NCBI GenBank assembly: GCA_003478355.1
Contig: QUFC01000025.1
Location: forward strand, 1 to 58,968
Source of the DNA: Lachnospiraceae bacterium AM48-27BH
Lineage (GTDB): Bacteria; Bacillota; Clostridia; Lachnospirales; Lachnospiraceae
Length of the DNA: 58,968 bases
Direction: 5' to 3'
How positions within the stretch are numbered: the stretch's first letter is position 1; each line of letters opens with the position of its first letter. Below are positions 54,923-58,968 of the stretch, one piece after another. A model generated the notes under the pieces. It was given only the letters and a program-made list of their open reading frames with translations. It was not told where the DNA came from and searched no databases. Position numbers and translations under genes: made by a program.

Positions 54923-55885
54923 TTATTGCAGAGCTCCATCACTCCCAAACGTATAATCTTTTCCATCAAGATTTACGGTTATATCATGAACCATTTTTCC
55001 ATCAGCACCAAGATAGTAGGTCTTATCACCGACTGTCAGCCATCCAGTCTGGTGGATATAATTTTTCACGTAATACCAGTCATTTCCCACCTGTTTCCAG
55101 CCATCAGAGGGAATCAGTGTGCCGTAATCCACAAAGGCATATTCCACTGTAACATTCCCCCCAATTCCAGGAACCTCACCATGATCCGTACACTGCCAGA
55201 TTGTACGGTTCGGATACTCGTTGACTGTTCCGTAGCGGGCATACCAGATATCATATGGAAGCTGGGTCATATCCAGATGATTGTTCAGCCACTCGTTATT
55301 GGCATATACAATCGGACGATATCCAGCCGCCGCAATACGCTCGCAGAATGCCTTGACCTGATCTGTGATCTGCTGCTTTGTCAGGCCATTCTGTAAGATC
55401 GTATCTGACTCCACATCATAGGCGACCGGATAAGAAATCGGGTAATCCTTTATCTGGGACAGAACAAAATCTGCCTCTGCCCTGGCAGTATCCACATCCA
55501 ATGCCTGGGTATAGAAAAAGATACCGGTCTTTAAGCCTGCCGCCAGTGCGCCTTTCATATTTTCCACAAAATTCGGATCTAAGTCATTATAATAACCCAA
55601 ACGGATCATGGCAAAGGAAACTCCAGATTTCTTCACCGTATCCCAGTCGATCCCGCCGTTGGCTGCACTGGCCCGGTACTGATATTTGGAAACCGTAATT
55701 CCCTTCGCCACCACGCCACTTACCGGATTTCCGTAAGCGTCCACGTTCGTCCCAGGACCGCCGACCCCAAACCCTAAGGTATCCGTTCCAGCTGCATATC
55801 CTGCAGACGGAACGACAAATGCCATCGCTATCGTCAATGCGCAGGCACATAAGTGCTTCAAAATGGCTGTTCTGTTTTTCTTCAT
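54923..55885 (-). CDS. GH25 lysozyme with cell-wall-binding repeats
   Basis: The 320-residue secreted protein has a signal peptide (cut near GYAAG), a GH25 domain at about 60-250 with the DxE pair in VAYDVES (Asp157, Glu159), and C-terminal Trp/Tyr/Gly repeats (DGWKQVGNDWYYVKNY, QTGWLTVGDKTYYLGADGKM) like choline/cell-wall-binding motifs. It would cleave muramyl linkages in peptidoglycan. The first strand reads KGITVSKYQ where family members usually have GIDVS, so the first catalytic-site Asp is replaced by Thr64; activity is therefore uncertain. Upstream it has the leader shared with the SH3/glucosaminidase gene. Confidence 0.88.
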   Translation of the reverse strand: MKKNRTAILKHLCACALTIAMAFVVPSAGYAAGTDTLGFGVGGPGTNVDAYGNPVSGVVAKGITVSKYQYRASAANGGIDWDTVKKSGVSFAMIRLGYYNDLDPNFVENMKGALAAGLKTGIFFYTQALDVDTARAEADFVLSQIKDYPISYPVAYDVESDTILQNGLTKQQITDQVKAFCERIAAAGYRPIVYANNEWLNNHLDMTQLPYDIWYARYGTVNEYPNRTIWQCTDHGEVPGIGGNVTVEYAFVDYGTLIPSDGWKQVGNDWYYVKNYIHQTGWLTVGDKTYYLGADGKMVHDITVNLDGKDYTFGSDGALQ

Positions 55886-55913
55886 CTTTCTAGATCTCCT
55901 TTCATAACTGTCC

Positions 55914-56119
55914 AGACCTGCTGAACAGTTACCTCACCTCGTAACTATTCAGTACCCTCATAGTTACGAGCAAAAATCCATTCCAAATCAGCTTTGCTGA
56001 TGGGATTTTTGCTCTCTAGCCTATGTGTTCTTACGGTCAGCGCAGCCTGTGCGCAGACCTACTGAACAGTTACCTCACCTCAATGTTTCCAGTATATTCC
56101 GAAACTTTGAAAGAATCAA
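55914..56119 (-). promoter_or_regulatory. Promoter and conserved leader of the GH25 gene
   Basis: On the minus strand TTGATT (56114-56119) and TATACT (56091-56096) have a 17-bp spacer, giving a leader of about 200 nt. The leader holds GAGCAAAAATC/GATTTTTGCTC (55968-56014) enclosing ATCAGC/GCTGAT, then CGTAACTAT/ATAGTTACG. It can be read as RLESKNPI followed by SKADLEWIFARNYEGTE and TAG. A near-perfect 27-bp direct repeat (CTGAACAGTTACCTCACCTC core at 55921-55940 and 56062-56081) flanks the leader, as if the leader were an inserted or duplicated unit. Confidence 0.6.
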
Positions 56120-56137
56120 GGAAATCTACAAATTCTT

Positions 56138-57471
56138 CTATTTTTCCCTTTTCCTGCACCACAGGAAAAATCCAACATTTAACACGATTCCGAAAACAGT
56201 TGCCGTCGGTGCTGCCAATCCAATCTTCATCAGACTGGCATCCGGCTGGATACTCATATAGTAAGCCATAGGAAGTCTCACCAGAAGGGTCTGCGTCAGT
56301 CCCTGGGTCATAACCCAGAGTGTCTTATCATGTCCGTAAAAATAACCGACCATGCTGAACAGAACTGCTGTCGCAATGGTCTCCGGCGCAAAGCCTTTAA
56401 ATATTCAAATCCCTTTTGCACAACTGCCGCATCGGTAGTAAACAGTCCGGTCAGCACATCACCTTTCAGCATGACCAGCACAAATACCACGCATCCAATG
56501 ATCAGACCGATACCTATACCGGTAAACATCGCTTTTTTTGCACGTTTTTCATTTCCAGCTCCCACATTCTGGGAAACGAAGGACGCCATAGACTGCATCA
56601 GGGAGCTTGGAATCAGCATGGCGAAGTTGACAATCTTACAGGCTACACCGTAGCCGGAGGACGCTTCCAGTCCCAGGCGGTTGATAAATGCACACAGAGC
56701 CAGGAAAGACATCTGGGTCAGGAACTCCTGCATGGCCAATGGAAATCCAACCTGGAGAATCCGTCTGCACTGGGAACTAAAATGAAAATCCTCTTTTTTG
56801 ATCTGGAAAGGAAGATTCTTCTTTACTAACAGAACCATGGCAAATATCGCGCTGACTGCCTGGGCCGCTACCGTTGCAATAGCGGCACCTGCTGCGTCCA
56901 TATGAAATCCAGCTACCAGTACCAGATCCCCCACCACATTGATGACACAGGCCACTGCCACGAAAACCAGGGGAGACTTACTGTCTCCTAACCCACGGAA
57001 AATCGCTGCCAGCACATTATAAGCTACAATAAAGAAAATGCCGGCACCGCAGATCCGCACATAAACAGAGGTCAGCTCCACGGCTTCTGCCGGCGCCTGC
57101 ATCAAAACGGACAAGCCATGTGCAAATCCCACCATGATCACAAACAATATCACAGAAATCACAGTAAAAATCAGGGTTGCGCCGCCAATCAGGGAACCGA
57201 TCAGCTGTGGCCGTTTTTCACCAATGTATCTGGCGATCAGCACAGTAATTCCCATAGCCAGCTGGGTGACCACAAAGGTTACCAGATTCAGGATCTGGCT
57301 TCCGGTAGAAACTGCAGAAAGTCCGGAAGTGGAGCCAAATCGTCCAACTACAAGAAGATCCACTGCTCCATAAGCCGCCTGTAAGATCAACGCTCCTAAG
57401 ATCGGGATCATAAATGAAACTAATTTTTTCGGGATACTTCCCTGGGTAAAATCTGCATTGCAACTATTCAA
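56138..57471 (-). pseudogene. MATE-family efflux transporter, frameshifted
   Basis: The main frame from 57471 covers about 360 residues of MATE sequence and then goes out of frame at about 56394, where AAAGGCTTT reads KALRRR. With one G restored the frame gives KGFAPETIATAVLFSMVGYFYGH and continues to a stop at 56138, total 444 residues, normal for the family. The missing base is in a GGG run. The product is regulated by the MarR gene whose end overlaps its start by 8 bp. This is the third MATE gene of the window. Confidence 0.88.
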
Positions 57472-57913
57472 GATTGATTCTCCTTTCGCTCATGATCTGG
57501 TACACCTTTTTCAAGGTCCGGATCGTAATTTCCGCATCCTTCTCCGGAATTTCTTCAAAATACGGTGCCAGTTCTCCATAGTATTTCCGGTCATATTTGT
57601 CAGACAGATCTGCCCCAGCCTCCGTGATGGTGATATAGGTGATCCGCCCGTCTTCCTTGGAGGAGGTTTTTCTTAGATATCCCTTTGCCTCCATCTCCTT
57701 CACCGTCCTGGTCACGCCTGGTCTTGGCAGTTCCAGAACATCACTGATATCTGATACCTTCACATCGCCCTTCTGTCGTTCCAGCTTCTGGATCACATCC
57801 AGATATTGAATATAAGATGGCGCTACTCCCTGAGGAAGCTTCGGCAACATCTCGCGGACTCTTTTTGCAAGATAACAGGCATCCATTATTTTTTTAATCT
57901 GTTCGATGGTCAT
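57464..57913 (-). CDS. MarR-family regulator
   Basis: The 149-residue protein has the MarR winged helix (VIQKLERQKGDVKVSDISDVLELPRPGVTRTVKEMEAKGYLRKTSSKEDGRITYITIT). It overlaps the MATE gene by 8 bp and likely represses it and itself. The ATG at 57913 has GGAGAAGTCA upstream. Confidence 0.92.
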   Translation of the reverse strand: MTIEQIKKIMDACYLAKRVREMLPKLPQGVAPSYIQYLDVIQKLERQKGDVKVSDISDVLELPRPGVTRTVKEMEAKGYLRKTSSKEDGRITYITITEAGADLSDKYDRKYYGELAPYFEEIPEKDAEITIRTLKKVYQIMSERRINLE

Positions 57914-57929
57914 TGACTTCTCCTTTTTA

Positions 57930-57983
57930 ATTACCTATGATAATTACTATTGTTAATTATAGTGAAAACTCCTGATTTGTCAA
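57930..57983 (-). promoter_or_regulatory. MarR-MATE promoter with TAATTA-rich operator
   Basis: On the minus strand TTGACA (57978-57983) and TATAAT (57956-57961) are 16 bp apart. The start region TAATTA-ACAATAG-TAATTA at about 57940-57960 is a dyad-like repeat suited to MarR binding. Confidence 0.7.
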
Positions 57984-58051
57984 TGACTATTCTCTTATCC
58001 TTTCGTTGCTGTTCACGCATTGCGCAAACAGCAGTTTTCTACGACACGAAA

Positions 58052-58077
58052 AAAAACCAGTTCTCAGACTGGTTTTT
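58052..58077. terminator. Bidirectional terminator
   Basis: AAAAACCAGT (58052-58061) pairs with ACTGGTTTTT (58068-58077). The gap to the small genes at 58171 has no supported ORF. Confidence 0.8.
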
Positions 58078-58170
58078 CAACATGACACCACCTATGATGA
58101 TAGGAAGGGACTGAATCGTTATGATGTTTTTTATGATCCTGTACCACAGAGCTCCAGCGTGCGGATCTTC

Positions 58171-58377
58171 TCAACTGAGGTAAACGACCTTCAGGAACTG
58201 CTCCAACATCTGACATAACTTGCCGGACAACTCCTGATAGCTGGTCTTCATCTCGCAGTTTAACCAGGCCACGCACTGTCCAAATAACTCACACTTAATA
58301 AATGTCAGAAGAAAATAATACTTATCCGAGTCCTTCTGCAGATGATAAGGCTCCAGATACCGCTCTGCCACAGTCAT
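58171..58377 (-). CDS. Small protein of unknown function
   Basis: The 68-residue product (starting MTVAERYLEPYHLQK) is acidic to neutral, with a Tyr/Leu/Cys-rich middle (YYFLLTFIKCELFGQCVAWLN). AAAGGAAATGTT precedes ATG 58377. It starts 11 bp after the stop of the upstream gene, so the two are one operon. I recognise no family. Confidence 0.55.
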   Translation of the reverse strand: MTVAERYLEPYHLQKDSDKYYFLLTFIKCELFGQCVAWLNCEMKTSYQELSGKLCQMLEQFLKVVYLS

Positions 58378-58387
58378 AACATTTCCT

Positions 58388-58723
58388 TTATAGTCCGACA
58401 ATATTTTTTAGTTTCTCGTATTTACAGTTAAGTACTTCCGCAAGCTCCCACGGATCCCTTGAACAGTTCTTCATTTTACGGATGATCTCTGTCGTGCGCA
58501 GATCATTTCCCTGACACAGGATCTCCCGCAGGACCGAATCCTCCATAACTCCTGTTCCAAATGTATTCACTTCCATGTCCTGAAGTTCCGGAGAATCGCT
58601 ATTGTAAAATAAATAGATCTTACAGTACTTTGCCAGACCCGATGCCATAACATTTTTTGACAGATAATTTTCCATATAACACTTTGCACGTTCCAGGTCA
58701 TATGAATCTGACTGTTTTCCCAT
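58388..58723 (-). CDS. Protein of unknown function
   Basis: The 111-residue protein is acidic (SDSYDLERAKCYMENYLSKNVM) and helical in prediction. GGAAGGAGGAGACGT lies before the ATG, and a good promoter is at 58773-58801. No domain is recognised; the pair may be a two-gene operon of unknown function. Confidence 0.6.
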   Translation of the reverse strand: MGKQSDSYDLERAKCYMENYLSKNVMASGLAKYCKIYLFYNSDSPELQDMEVNTFGTGVMEDSVLREILCQGNDLRTTEIIRKMKNCSRDPWELAEVLNCKYEKLKNIVGL

Positions 58724-58772
58724 ACGTCTCCTCCTTCCTGATTCTTATGGTTTTCCGCTTCTAGTAATTCTT

Positions 58773-58801
58773 ATTATATCGTCTTTTTGTCCTTTTTTGA
58801 A
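58773..58801 (-). promoter_or_regulatory. Promoter of the 58723 operon
   Basis: On the minus strand TTCAAA (58796-58801) and TATAAT (58773-58778) have a 17-bp spacer. Confidence 0.75.
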
Positions 58802-58896
58802 TAGTTATTTTCGTCTTTTTGCCTATTTTTCATGCTTTTTTTATATTTTACATATTTTACTATAAATGAGCAAGTTCGTGATTTTGCATAAAAGAA

Positions 58897-58968
58897 AGAC
58901 ACCTCGATTCCATGTGTTGTATAATGAAAGTGCCAAAACAAACATTTGCAACATTTACGAAAGAAGGT
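58897..58968 (+). promoter_or_regulatory. Possible promoter of a gene beyond the window
   Basis: TATAAT lies at 58920-58925 with a weak -35. The window ends in AAAGAAGGT, a possible ribosome-binding site, so a plus-strand gene may start just past 58968. Confidence 0.35.

Noticed and set aside
58064..58276. A 70-codon minus-strand reading overlapping the terminator
   Set aside because: It overlaps the gene at 58171 and the stem-loop at 58052-58077 and has no domain.
1..58968. CRISPR array
   Set aside because: No regularly spaced short repeats with unique spacers were seen; the palindrome and tandem arrays found are too few and different in form.
1..58968. Full tRNA or rRNA genes
   Set aside because: Only the T-arm-like fragment near 9564 was seen; no complete cloverleaf could be folded there.

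Overview
The window looks like the chromosome of a Gram-positive anaerobe of the Clostridia, most likely a gut Lachnospiraceae. This rests on the gene set (McsA-McsB-ClpC, a T-box in front of thrS, a biotin-dependent sodium-pump decarboxylase cluster, DUF6465- and DUF3877-like proteins, a beta-glucuronidase locus), strong AGGAGG ribosome-binding sites and TTGACA/TATAAT promoters. No species is claimed.

Layout. (1) Bases 1 to about 9,600 are AT-rich accessory DNA, probably the right part of an integrated element. It holds an ArdC-type antirestriction protein behind three near-identical palindromes, a HicB-like fragment, three zinc-ribbon or small membrane genes including a CFI-box protein, a ribbon-helix-helix protein, two small membrane proteins, a Cro/C1 regulator, a NUMOD4/HNH-like protein, a GIY-YIG plus winged-helix protein followed by about 1 kb of gene-free repeat-bearing DNA, and an HU-like protein. 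A tRNA-like T-arm near 9,560 may mark the insertion edge. (2) 9.8-20.8 kb: radA, a small conserved gene, a heat-shock operon (GntR-mcsA-mcsB-clpC, with clpC frameshifted), a cohesin-domain membrane protein and an SH3/glucosaminidase. (3) 21-26.4 kb: a five-gene operon with two carboxyltransferases, one biotin carrier and the sodium-pump beta and gamma subunits. (4) 26.5-45.3 kb: housekeeping and accessory genes (dacF, dinB, rluA, rsmF, DUF6465, radical SAM, two MATE pumps, pdaA-like, DUF523, T-box/thrS, ilvE, two AEC carriers, rhodanese-TtcA fusion). (5) 45.5-54.6 kb: a glucuronide-use locus (DUF2264, GH88, ABC importer, GH2 beta-glucuronidase) facing a divergent AraC regulator with direct-repeat sites between them. 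(6) 54.7-58.7 kb: a GH25 lysozyme, a MATE pump with a MarR regulator, and two unknown small genes.

How genes work together. The carboxyltransferase cluster can move carboxyl groups between keto-acid and acyl-CoA partners through one biotin carrier and couple decarboxylation to sodium export. The glucuronide locus would import glucuronide-bearing oligosaccharides and remove both saturated (GH2) and unsaturated (GH88) terminal glucuronate. GntR with McsA/McsB/ClpC is an arginine-phosphorylation protein-quality-control operon.

Three patterns cut across the annotation. First, six genes (clpC, rsmF, DUF6465, DUF523, DUF2264, a MATE gene) are broken by tiny indels; five are consistent with loss of one base in a G/C run, so either assembly error or recent decay. 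Second, the two secreted cell-wall genes (SH3/glucosaminidase and GH25) share a related leader of about 150-170 nt that can encode the peptide SKADLEWIFARNYEGTE (W is G in one copy), with a third copy at 9.73 kb. Third, a structured repeat of about 60 bp occurs at 32.0 kb and, inverted, at 45.4 kb.
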